Origin: Ricordea florida
Lineage: Eukaryota; Cnidaria; Anthozoa; Corallimorpharia; Ricordeidae
NCBI GenBank assembly: GCA_949710005.1
Contig: OX453272.1
Span: 728,001-792,000, forward strand
Length of the DNA stretch: 64,000 nt
Reading direction: 5' to 3'
Of this stretch, positions 45,901-55,726 are shown one piece after another (position 1 is the first letter of the stretch; each line of letters begins with the position of its first letter). The notes below the pieces were generated by a model, which was not told the origin of the DNA, searched no databases, and was given only the letters and a program-made list of their open reading frames with translations. The position numbers and the translations under genes are program-made.

Positions 45901-48841
45901 CTAAATGGCCGGCTGCTGAATGAACTGTTGACCGCAAATTAAAGGGCCACGAACGCCTGAAGTCGTCTGCTAAATTAACTTCCATCGGACAGCAAAGACG
46001 GTTTGAGAGCATTTTTTAACTGGGAAAGAAAACAATACCGAAAATATAATTTTTCAGGTGAACTCCTCATGATATCGCCGTGAAGTGAGATTGAAATCGA
46101 TCAAAAAGTTTTCTCTCGATCTCTTCGCACGAGCGAGTGCACGTGAGTTTGTTTGTCAACCCGTGGGAACCAACGCTTGTGATTGGCCACATTTAGAAAG
46201 CATGGCAAGAGATTCCAGAGGAGATGGTAGAGTAGTCTTTTAAGAGCTGTCGAATTTCCAATGCTATGGACGGAACGGAAGACGACGCAATCTACTCCGA
46301 GGACTCACAGGAACTCGATGATGATGAAGAAATGGAGGATGAGTTCGAGACGGACAGCGAATATGAGACTGATGGCGAGTGAATTTTTAGTTGAAAGCTA
46401 ATAACTATCACACACAAACGGTTCCTTTAGGTGCCACCAATTATATCAAAGTTCAATGACCAACATTTTACGACTTGTTTTTGTTGTGTTTTACTATAAT
46501 TTCATGAAACTGAGTTGGCTATTAGCCGAATCAGAAATGTCCATAATGATTTTCACTTTGTTGATGACGCTTCGAAGAAAAAAATTATTCAAAACTCTCG
46601 GCTATAAGCCGAACCCCCCTTTTCGGAAAAAATTTCCGAAACTGAGTAAAACTTTTTGCAAAAATCGCTCGGCTTATAGGCGAATAAATATGGTATCTTA
46701 AATTATTGGTGAATTATGCGTCGTGTTTGGAACTAAACTGCGTTTAAAATTCATACTTTACACTTGAGTTATTAACCGATAATCACAACTGAGTTTAACA
46801 AAAGACTTGGGTTGTACGTAAGTGATTTCTAAGGTACGTTTTGCTTAACTTTAGCGTGTTATTCTGTGTCAACTTGCACGCTAAGCGTGTCAGAGTGTCA
46901 ACGATCACACTCAACTAAAACAAAGGGTTAGCGTGTTAACTACACCGAAACAATACATTGCGTGTCCTTGATTGTTTGATCAATTAATTATGCGCATAAA
47001 GTGTGTCTTTGGACACACTAAGCGTGTTGTGTTAGCGTGTTGTGAGCGTGTTATTACCTTTGTCCCTGAAGTCATATGGAGGGTCACAAATATATACAGC
47101 TATTGTGCCCGCCATTATTGTGGCCAGTGGTGATGCCCATTCAATGGACCGCCATGAGAGAAAATGGCGGAAAGAGATTTTGAGGAATTTTTCCAAGTTT
47201 CAATCCCTTCACTCTTTCATCAAGCTCGTCGAAATCTCCATACTGAAAACATCAACGTTTTGGAGTATTATGAATGCCGGTTAGATGATCGCGCGTATAT
47301 TTATTGCCACTGCAGGGTTTTGGCCCAGAGGCCAAAACCCTGCGGTGGCAATAAATATACATTGCTATACAATAATGTCCCGTGTGGCACCCCATACTTG
47401 AGAGCTGCACAGCATTTCACCCATTCATTTCAATAATTATCTGCTTTAAATTTTCGTTAAGAAGAGTCCCATAGATTTCCTTAGATAATTATAGAACTTG
47501 CTAACTAAACCAAACAATTTTATTTTTGTTAGTGATGCAAAAAAACACTTGCTCTAGTGACATTTGTCCATGCTCCGAGGCTCCAGCATGGTATTATCTT
47601 TCCCCTGAGATCTGTAAAAATGGCTTCTAAAAGGACAAGACAATATGACAATACAGTATTTCAGCTGAAGACTGTTTTGATGACATTAATTTTTAGGACT
47701 ATGAGGGGCAAAAGTTTGCAGAAAGATTATTCCACATCATTATTTTATCCTTTGGGGTAAGTGTTTGGTATCTGACATTTGAAGTCTATATGTTGTTCTT
47801 GATGTCTTTTTGGTTACTTTATATTTAGTAAAATAAGAAATAATTTTTGCTTTAAAGTGGTGTGTTTTATCTCAGTAGATGTCTTTGCATATCTGAATAG
47901 GATTTGTTCTCCTCCAGGTTGTTGGTTTCTTGTGGGGTTACTACATACAGCAGTTTGGTGCCACTGTAATTATCCTGGCAGCTGGATTCATAGTCAGCTC
48001 ATTGGTAAGTACTTTACTTACAAGAGCTGTGTCCCTAGATTGTACTGTATGACTTTGGTTGTTCCTTTGTTAAATCAAGACTATGAAACGTAGCTTTTAT
48101 ACAAAGTTGATTTGTAACACTAAATCTAAAATATCAATGAAATTTTGCCTAGACTGTGGAATACCCTGCCGCTCTGACTAAATCCTTGTGTATACCCAGA
48201 TTGCGCACAAAGATGTGTATCCATTGATATTGATTGATAACCATATATTTCTAACACCCTTGCTTTGAGTGTCTGGAATTCTGTAGCTGCTCTGAGATTT
48301 TTGACCAGAGAGCAAACCATAATAGTAATTTATCAACTATAATAATTCTTATTAATATTTATAATTAAATATAATTAATGAGCAGATTAACATTTGAGTG
48401 TTCACAGCCATGGTGTTACTGACAAACAGCCAATGGCATCATGGTTTAAACAACCTATCACAGTTTTGGTCAGCGACATTGTACATGTAAATACTACCAC
48501 CACTCTTGACTCTGACGATGATTTCTGCTCAAGTTATGGAGACAGGGGTCAATCTCAATAACAGTTCTTGCCAGAAGTACAGGTACCAATACCCAGACAA
48601 TTGAACCTGAAAAACCGCTTCAGAGACTCCTGGGTTCAAACCAGTAACAGCGTTACTTAGATACTTTATTACAGTGTAATTTTAGTTGTATTAAATTCTA
48701 ATTCCATTCTTGTAACTTTTTCAGGTTGTCCTACCACCCTGGCCTATCTACAGACGAAACCCTCTGGACTGGCAGAAACCACGACCAGAAAAACCAGATG
48801 TGAAAAGAGAAGGGGGCAAGAAGAAGCAAAAAGCTAATTAG
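39974..48841 (+). CDS. SPCS1: Signal peptidase complex subunit 1 (4 exons)
   Basis: Exons 39974-40015, 47697-47756, 47918-48004 and 48725-48841, all phase 0, give 101 aa against about 102 aa in human. SPCS1 is a small two-pass ER membrane subunit of the signal peptidase complex that cleaves signal peptides. Exon 1 ends FGNIPTHM and exon 2 starts [12 protein letters not shown], matching the family junction LPTQM-DYKGQ. Exons 2 and 3 supply two hydrophobic segments ([16 protein letters not shown] and [16 protein letters not shown]). Exon 4 has the [15 protein letters not shown] signature and a Lys-rich cytosolic tail ending KKKQKAN. ATG 39974 is chosen by length; the same frame is open upstream to 39737, but that part is probably 5' UTR. 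Intron 1 is 7.7 kb and holds a Tigger element and a nested foldback transposon. Exon 1 rests on phase and the short N-terminal match. Confidence 0.9.
40450..40815 (+). pseudogene. Tigger transposase C-terminal remnant
   Basis: Frames interrupted by shifts read [12 protein letters not shown], then near 40715-40800 VDFEPAAPT and [17 protein letters not shown], the acidic C-terminal tail of Tigger-type transposases. The HTH and DDE parts are missing. Confidence 0.6.
41440..41700. repeat. Minisatellite array (9/18-bp unit), inverted partner
   Basis: Unit TGGGCCAGTTGGGTCATT, the reverse complement of the array at 43050-44580. The array ends GGGTCATCAGTTAGCT; the facing array starts AGCTAACTGATGACC. 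The two inner borders are therefore inverted repeats of each other, and the similarity continues weakly into the adjoining unique sequence. Confidence 0.85.
42027..42232. mobile_element. TTAA-type MITE, degenerate
   Basis: CTCTTTCATTCCCAAGGTCT on the left and GGTGGGAGTGAAAGGGTTAA on the right. The ends match the CCCTTT family with a longer internal part containing two CCTGTCTGCT phrases. Confidence 0.6.
42437..42914 (-). pseudogene. P-loop-like ORF fragment inside the repeat element
   Basis: Minus-strand frames encode [20 protein letters not shown] followed by [10 protein letters not shown] and [24 protein letters not shown] is a Walker A-like motif, similar to DUF3987-type ATPase fragments seen in repeats. 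Frames overlap and break, so it is a captured or decayed mobile-element gene. Confidence 0.45.
43050..44580. repeat. 1.5-kb minisatellite of 9/18-bp units
   Basis: Units alternate CCAAATGAC and CCAACTGGT/C, giving an 18-bp period with 9-bp slips and a higher-order pattern. Because the units are multiples of 3, long frames stay open on both strands: 508 codons on the minus strand, and 260 and 101 codons on the plus strand. The array ends directly at the Tigger right terminus. Confidence 0.95.
44873..47402. mobile_element. Nested inverted-repeat element in SPCS1 intron 1
   Basis: Outer arms (44873-44935 and 47349-47402) share CTTGAGTATGGGGTGCCACA and CGGGACATTATT. Inner arms (about 45127-45190 and 47031-47096) share TGTGACCCTCCATATGA and TAACACGCTCACAACACGC. 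Between inner and outer arms the two sides differ, so two elements are probably nested. The zones inside the inner arms are dense in ACACGCT/AGCGTGT motifs. Confidence 0.75.
46264..46380 (+). CDS. Small acidic ORF in the nested element
   Basis: ATG at 46264 opens 38 codons, then TGA. The product is almost entirely acidic ([20 protein letters not shown], then a Glu/Asp run). It could be the first exon of a transposon protein or a chance ORF. No domain is recognised. Confidence 0.3.
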
Positions 48842-49753
48842 TATTTTAACATCTTTCAGTAAACAGTATACGTTAATAACGGTTCTTGTAGTAGTTTTTT
48901 CATTTCTTTCTGCCTTCAAAATTGCCGCATAGATGAATTAAGTTCCACACAACATTAATTACTCTATTTTAGTCTCACAGAGGGTGGGTCACTTGCACCC
49001 CAGTTTCACTGTTAGATGCCATGTGACCATGAACTGGCCAATGAATGGGCACGCTGTAGTGGAAAAAAATGCCAGCTATACAGCAGTGTAAGACACTACA
49101 TGCAGTTAAGAAAATTTTGTATTTTGATGTAAGGGCTGAAATCACTGAAGAGGGTTTGACAATGGCTTCCATCTCAATAAAAAAGGTAACTTAAAAAAGA
49201 ACAAAAAATTTAATTCTACGCACTGTTCAGCAGTTTGCTTGCTTGCTTTCGCTCGAAGATTGTTACACTGCTTTCTTGCTATACTTCAATTCTTCTAGAC
49301 TGCAAAACAGCCTTATTTTTGCGTTCATGCGAAGTCTCGTCAAGTGAAAGGTCTGGAGCGAGGTTGAAAATGTATCTGGTGAAAATGTAGGGTGAGACTG
49401 GGGAGAGACCCTGCGGGCGAGTGAGAATTTGCGCATTCGCAAAACGAAAATAAAAATCGACTGTTTTGCAGTTTAAAACTCTTCCTCTGCACTACACTCT
49501 GAAATAATTTATGTGGGGGGAGGGGCGTATATAGTACATGACTACCCTCACACTACTCCCCTGGTCGACCTTTTTACTAAAGTAATTGACTAAATCTCAG
49601 TGTAGAGTACTTCAGTGGCCAACTCCTGTCTTCTCATAACTACAACTTTGCCTTTCCACCATGTGGCCACGGACAAAACACGTGCTTACCACAGTCACGT
49701 CTGATTAATGAAGTCTCGCTTTCCTCTTTGGTCTTAGTTTAGGTTTTACCCTG
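48842..49753. other. Intergenic region between convergent SPCS1 and SDF4-like genes
   Basis: The 3' ends of SPCS1 (plus) and the SDF4-like gene (minus) face each other here. The stretch should contain both 3' UTRs. No further exon is visible. Confidence 0.45.
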
Positions 49754-49997
49754 TTAGAATTCGTCATGAAGGTAACCAGCGTAATTAGACATGCTACTTC
49801 CAGTAAAGAGCTGATAATTCATCAACATTTCCTTCTCATCCATCAGACCGTTGTGGTCTCTGTCTGCCATGGTAATCAAGTAGTTAGCCTCGTTCACTGC
49901 GCGCTGCTCGTGGGTTGGGTCCAAGTACTTTGTCAACTCGTCTTGCGTCACAATCCCGTCCCCGTCTTCATCCATCACTTGGAACTCCGACTCGCGT
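49754..49997 (-). CDS. SDF4: Last exon of a Cab45/SDF4-like EF-hand protein
   Basis: The minus-strand acceptor ATTGCGCAG (phase 2) opens 81 codons ending in a stop at 49754. Two EF-hand loops are readable, DEDGDGIVTQDE and DRDHNGLMDEKE, separated by LTKYLDPTHEQRAVNEANYL. The C-terminus is FTGSSMSNYAGYLHDEF, with HDEF an ER/Golgi retention-type signal. The spacing, the phrase GDGIVT..EL..Y.DP and the FTGS..YA ending fit Cab45/SDF4 better than calumenin or reticulocalbin, which are the alternatives in the CREC family. The protein binds Ca2+ in the secretory pathway lumen. Upstream exons should lie at higher coordinates, but I could not find them in this window. Confidence 0.75.
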
Positions 49998-50083
49998 CTG
50001 CGCAATTTAAAACACAACTTCACTGGTTAATACGACTTAAAATTTTTAAACCAGTGAACACAAAACTGACCACCACCCACTTG

Positions 50084-50336
50084 AAACTGGGATGATCAAA
50101 CAAGTTGGTAAGAGTAATTTATACCACCGTAAGGTAAAACAGGGGGTGCTGACGTTTCGAGCGTTAGCCCTTCGTCATTCGCTCGAACGAAGGACTAACG
50201 CTCGAAACGTAACCACCCCCTCTTTTACCTTACGGTGGTACAAATTACTTTGTCAACGTGTTAGATAATCCCAATTTCTTGTGTTTCAATTTTCCACCGA
50301 AGCAGCACCAGTTTCTTCAGAACCTACCCCCACAAT
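50084..50336. mobile_element. Short Penelope-like palindromic insertion, third copy
   Basis: 253 bp flanked by an exact 12-bp duplication ACCACCCACTTG (50072-50083 and 50337-50348). It is inverted relative to the copy at 15515: the ATTGTGGGGGTAGG-type end is on the right. The palindrome centre is TCGTCATTCGCTCGAACGA. Confidence 0.85.
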
Positions 50337-50348
50337 ACCACCCACTTG

Positions 50349-50424
50349 TCCGGCTGATAGCTCAGTTGGTTACAGCACTGCACTGGTATCGGAAGGTCAT
50401 GGGTTCGAATCCCCATCAAGCATG
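50349..50424 (+). tRNA. Degenerate tRNA-like SINE unit
   Basis: GATAGCTCAGTTGGTTACAG and GGTTCGAATCCCC are A- and B-box-like. The unit resembles 887-958 but has indels in the anticodon and D regions. It abuts the target duplication of the Penelope-like insertion. Confidence 0.45.
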
Positions 50425-50869
50425 AATTTCTCCTAGCCTCATCTTCGCAACCGCGTAAGTTGTGTACATACCTGCGATGATCTTTATTTGTGAAAGACAG
50501 ATTTCATCTACTCACAATCAACTTACAATGCGATCACATGTACCACAAATGAAGAAGTTTCCTTGATCGGTCCATGTTGAAAAAAGTGAGAGCGGGTGTG
50601 AAAATTGTGCGGGATTTAGTGCCGCGTTGTGTTGGTGTAAATGTGAACGTGTTGTAAATGTTGAATAAAGACGCGCTGTTTAGCAAAAAAAAAAAAAACA
50701 AAGGAAAAAAAAGAAAGAAAAAAAAACAACACTCAGGATCCGCTACCACTCCCCACGGATGCTTTTTTTTCCCAGTCGCTATCAATTTTTGCCGTAAACA
50801 GAAACGCTCTTGTATTGCATTTTTGTGGGAGCACTCGCCCACAGCTTTCCACCGATCAGTTTGATTCAC

Positions 50870-51290
50870 AAATAAAAAAGTTAGAAGCACACTATGGGAA
50901 AACAAACAGTACCATAGTACAGTACTGTTCAGTACCTTTCCAAAGAACGGTGACACTGAATGGTTTGATACACAGATGAAAAAGTTAGAACCACACTGTG
51001 TAGTAAAACAAACAGTACCACAGTACTGTTCAGAGCTTTCCAATGAACGGTGACACTGAATGGTTTGATACACAGATGGAAAAGTTAGAACCACACTGTA
51101 TAATAAAACAAACAGTACCACAATATAGTACTGTTCAGTAGCTTTCCAAAGAATTGTACCACTCTATGGCTTGATCCACAGATGAAAACGTTAGGACCAC
51201 AGTGTATAGTAAAATAAGCATCACAACAGTGTAGTGCTGTTCAGAAGCTTAACAATGCATGGTCATACTGCATGGTAGAAGCCGATGATC
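50870..51290. repeat. Satellite, same family as 14460-15060
   Basis: About four units with CACACTGTGTAGTAAAACAA, CAGTACCACAGTACTGTTC and GGTTTGATACACAGATGAAA. Same strand sense as the copy in the WSC/SEA gene intron, about 36 kb away. Confidence 0.85.
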
Positions 51291-51717
51291 TCCTTCTAAA
51301 CAGTAAATGGAAAAGCTATTGGTACAGATTGTAACTCCAAAAATTATGCTGCCATTTAAAATATAACTGATGAATGATGAGGTGTACTGTGTTATTTTCT
51401 TTAATGTACAGATTGGCAAGATGGCCTTGCTCCTGCTTGTCTCCTATAACTCAGTGGTAGAGACAGAGACAGAACCAGTAATCAGAGTCGTAAAGGTGAA
51501 CCAATACAGGGAGAACTCGGATCAACGCTTCTTGACTTTCTAAATATAGTGCAGCAGAGGATAAACTGAATTTTGACAACGGTTTAGAAAAATATAGGGT
51601 TTCTTTTTTATAATCAAACAGGACGCTTAATGAGCTCATAGCAGAATCAGTGATCTGCGTTGCAGTACTGGTGTCAGAGCAACAATAACTGCGAACTGGC
51701 AACGCAAATACGGACGG

Positions 51718-53635
51718 CAGGGCTGGAAATAACGGCCGGTCAACGGACAATGTCCGGCCTGATTGGGGATTTGACCGGTCACACGTTGGCCTTGCCGGTC
51801 AAGTTGACCGGTCACACTCTATCATATTGAAATGAACTAAAGTTTCTATACTGTTGTTTACTACCGGTATACACCTCGCTATATTGTGGAAATTTGATCT
51901 AAAAAAATGAAGTAGAACTGAACTGAATTAAACTGTTGTTTACTTACAATTCACGAATTGAAACAGACATCGGGCGCGGGGTTCGCGAACTTCCGGTCTT
52001 AAATTAAAAATATTTTCCCTTAAGTGATTTTTAAGTTGCCCGTTTCCTCCTGCATACAAATAACTGAATTTAGGGCCTGTTCACATGGAGGTGGGGGACC
52101 CCGGGTAGGTGAGGTACCCCACGTACCCGTGGTGAAGAAAACTTGTCTTCACATGCAACCCGGCGAGGTGGGGTGAGGTTTAAAATGCTATCGTGCAGTG
52201 ACAAAGTACGCACATAAACAAAGATGGGGACAAAACAGTGGGAAACGCAATTTTCCGCTATCGGTTTCCAAATTGTCGCGGGCACTGTCAAGTTCAGGGT
52301 TTTCGAGTTGTTTGAGTTTATGTCGTCGAAAGAACTCGCCACGCTGGTAGTGGTTGGCAGCCATGTTTTTTTGGCGGGCTTTGCGCAATTTGGATTTTAT
52401 TACCCCGGCTAGGCGGGTTACCCCACTCTCGAGCTTTCACATGGAGAAAACTCACCCCATCTAGGCGGGTTACCCGGCCTGGCTAGCCGGGTTAGCCGCC
52501 TAGCTGGGGTACCCCACCTCGTATGTGAACGCAATCAAGAAAAAAAGAGAGATTGTATGAAAGATTGGTAACCTCACCTACCCGGGGTCCCCCACCTCCA
52601 TGTGAACAGGCCCTTAGTTCCAAAGCCCGGAATATCAAAGTACAATTTAAAGGAACTATAATTAAAATAATCTTTCACTTCTTCGCAGGTTTATCCGTGT
52701 TTTATTTGCTGTGGCATTTTCGGAGTGTTACAATGCAGCGTGTGTAATATAAACACGAAAGGTTATATAACAATGACAACAATGAACATCAAATGCGCGA
52801 AGTACAACATTCATTGATTCTCTCGCGTTTGCCAGCGTATAGAGAATAACACTCACTCATTTTCTACGTTAATGAAAAACATTCTAATTAAAAAAGGTGA
52901 AGAAACGTGCTACAGAAAAAAATGTGAATTCCACTTAAATTACACTAACGCAAACTGCACGCCACGATATGGCTGAATTAACATAGCATGTGTTGATAAT
53001 CTTCAACACGTTTGATTCTCTCGAATGCATTGCAATGATTCCGTATTTGCTAAACAAGACTTCAATCTCAACACAATTTTACGCACAGTGCTTTAGAAAC
53101 AACAGGTTATTTGTGCCAAGAAAAAAAATTCACTTTACACGAACGATAACATGCGTGTTGTCCACCGCGACAGCGTGTGTTTCGGCGGGCCCACTCGTAC
53201 TCCTATACAGTTGACTTTCTCAGAACAAAACATAAATCGATGTTATTGTACGTCTAAGTGAAGCAACACGCGGCGATGGTACAGCAATTCATCAGTTAAT
53301 TTACAATAACATTAAGAATAGAACGTGGACCATACCGTCCCGAACTGAGGTAAGTAATATTGTATGTAACAATCAATTCATTCAAATCAATTAGCAAAAA
53401 GTAGAGTCCGAGTTGCAATTGAATTCGACAGCAGTGTAGTTACTTGTCGTAAAAAGGAGTTACTTTTAGCGAATTCTATTGCTTAAAGGGGGGGAGGGGG
53501 GGGTTAATATTGTATATAATTTAGGGGAAAATTACATGTTATATTTGTCCGGCCAGAAACGAGGTATGTCCGAGCTAGAATGTATTTGGCCGGTCATCTT
53601 GACCGGTGAATGTCCGAAAATTATTTCCAGCCCTG
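51718..53635. mobile_element. CAGGGCTG-ended transposon, about 1.9 kb
   Basis: The left end CAGGGCTGGAAATAACGGCC and the right end ATTATTTCCAGCCCTG are inverted. GACCGGTCA and TGTCCGGCC motifs lie inside both ends. GGACGG occurs at both borders (51712-51717 and 53635-53640, overlapping the last G), consistent with a 6-bp duplication as in 18272-18494. No transposase is recognisable. It contains the MITE at 52073. Confidence 0.65.
52073..52613. mobile_element. MITE with TTA duplication (Harbinger-like)
   Basis: GGGCCTGTTCACATGGAGGT and GGGGGACCCCGGGTAGGTGA on the left face their complements on the right. TTA flanks both sides (52070-52072 and 52614-52616). GC-rich CCCGGC/GGTACCCC phrases recur inside. 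A 3-bp TTA/TWA duplication is typical of PIF/Harbinger. Confidence 0.8.
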
Positions 53636-53652
53636 GACGGACAAACATAATA

Positions 53653-53889
53653 TTATGAACAACTTTCATTAGGTGAGTGGGGCATCCCCAAAAAATAACT
53701 TATCGTACAAGCGAAGCCTGCCAAGGAATATTCGTCCAAGCCGTGAACAAATTTAAGGCGAAGAACAGATTCTGTAGAAGGATATTCACCACTATTGCCG
53801 AACTCCCAGCCAAGCCAAGCCAAGCCGAGGCTAAAGATGACAAACTTTTTAAATTGTTGGAAAATCAGAATAAATATTTGCATCGATGA
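53653..53889 (+). other. Unrecognised ORF, possible exon or repeat relic
   Basis: The frame encodes FKAKNRFCRRIFTTIAELPA, then AEAKDDKLFKLLENQNKYLH and a stop. Composition is protein-like, but I do not recognise a family. No clear acceptor fixes its start, and it borders a transposon end. Confidence 0.25.
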
Positions 53890-54829
53890 AAACCAATACA
53901 GAAAATAAAATGAAGATACAGAAATGTTGCAAATCATTGCAAAATTGCATTTTTCCACTGGTAATACAACGAAAGCGAAAAAAAAAATATAGAAACGAAA
54001 TTGTACATGTAGATTGTTGGTAACAAGGATAGAGTGAGTCGCAGCTTGAAAGATAAAGGTGTTGTCACTATTGTTTGCCGTGTCCATGGTAAAATTCACC
54101 AATACGCGACTGTGGGTTCCTTTTCTTTCAAAATCTTATAGGTATCTTCGTTTGGGTTTCATACGTGCGTAGTATGAGCAGCGCAGTGTATAGTCATAAT
54201 TTCGAAACACACGGCAGCAGTAACCATAAGTAACAAAAATCAGTAAGGCAGAGTTCTTTCAATGGCTGAAGTTTCCTTTGCGGAAGCCTGACAAGTTCTT
54301 GAAGAAACATAATCACCCCGAAGACTCTCTTTTCAAAGTCGCTGATTCATTTCATTCACTTACCTACAGGAGGAAAAGCCCTCCCACAAATATTGTGCTC
54401 CATTTACAGTAGTACAAAATAACGAATTGTCGGCTTTCCTCGTTTTATAAACAGCTGAACACTTAATGATTCAAATGATCAAGTTCTTTATTCTGAATAA
54501 AAACCTTGAAATTATTCTCGAGATTCTGAAGGGCGGGTTAAGTTGCGATCAAGGATATTGAATTTATCGATTATCCTTGGTTCTTTGGTTCATCTATTAA
54601 CATTAAAGCGCCAAATTGGGAAAACAAAACCACCTGCATTGACTGCTCTCAGTGATTAAACATTTTCGACATTGAAGTGAAAGCTGATAACGCCATTCGA
54701 GAAGGTTATGACAGTTTAGTCTCGAGATGAAACTACCCCACATGACCGCTCATTTGTGAATGTTACTGCCGCGTAATTTCCTGTTGTGCTTTTTGTTTCG
54801 CGATTAAGCGTTTACAATTTCATTCAGAG
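53890..54829. other. Flank left of the virus-like element
   Basis: No exon or repeat is evident. The last bases, TTCAGAG, precede the AGTAG terminus. TCAGAG would be the left copy of a 6-bp target duplication if the element is a Polinton-type insertion. Confidence 0.4.
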
Positions 54830-54835
54830 AGTAGT

Positions 54836-55547
54836 ATATGGGGGATTTTGGCACACAATAAATTTCAGTCAAATTTGGCTCATTTTTTTCAGTCAAATTT
54901 GGTTCATTTTTGGCACACAATAAATTTGGTTCATTTTTTGGCACACAATAAATTTCAGTCAAATTTGGCTCATTTTTTTCAGTCAAATTTGGTTCATTTT
55001 TCAGCACAATAAATTTGGTTCATTTTTTGGCACACAATAAATTTCAGTCAAATTTGGTTCATTTTTGGCACACAATAAATTTGGTTCATTTTTTGGCACA
55101 CAATAAATTTCAGTCAAATTTGGTTCATTTTTGGCACACAATAAATTTGGTTCATTTTTTGGCACACAATAAATTTCAGTCAAATTTGGCTCATTTTTTT
55201 CAGTCAAATTTGGTTCATTTTTCAGCACAATAAATTTGGTTCATTTTTTGGCACACAATAAATTTCAGTCAAATTTGGTTCATTTTTGGCACACAATAAA
55301 TTTGGTTCATTTTTTGGCACACAATAAATTTCAGTCAAATTTGGCTCATTTTTTTCAGTCAAATTTGGCTCATTTTTTTCAGTCAAATTTGGTTCATTTT
55401 TGGCACACAATAAATTTGGTTCATTTTTTGGCACACAATAAATTTCAGTCAAATTTGGCTCATTTTTTTCAGTCAAATTTGGTTCATTTTTCAGCACAAT
55501 AAATTTGGTTCATTTTTTGGCACACAATAAATTTCAGTCAAATTTGG
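54836..55547. repeat. Terminal AT-rich tandem repeats of the virus-like element
   Basis: Modules GGCACACAATAAATTT and CAGTCAAATTTGGTTCATTT alternate in an irregular higher-order order, about 20 modules in all. They begin within a few bases of the element's terminus. They may be part of its terminal inverted repeat or an origin-like region. Open frames on both strands are repeat artefacts. Confidence 0.85.
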
Positions 55548-55726
55548 GTAAAAAATTAAAAAAGATTAATTAGAAAATTGCATCAATGAATTTTAGCACA
55601 CGATATTAATTTTCTGCCAAATTTGAGTAAAAACAAAGATTAATCAGAAAATTAACCAAGGATTTATAAAGTGCGAAAAAAAATATTTGAAATTATGATC
55701 TAAAGATTTGAAATAAACTATTAAAA

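Noticed and set aside
50534..51121. 195-aa minus-strand ORF rich in Phe and Val
   Set aside because: It spans satellite units and a poly-A/poly-T tract, with no domain.
54804..55502. Repeat proteins such as KNEPNLTEIYCVPK on either strand
   Set aside because: Pure translations of the AT-rich terminal tandem repeats. They are open on both strands and have no start context.
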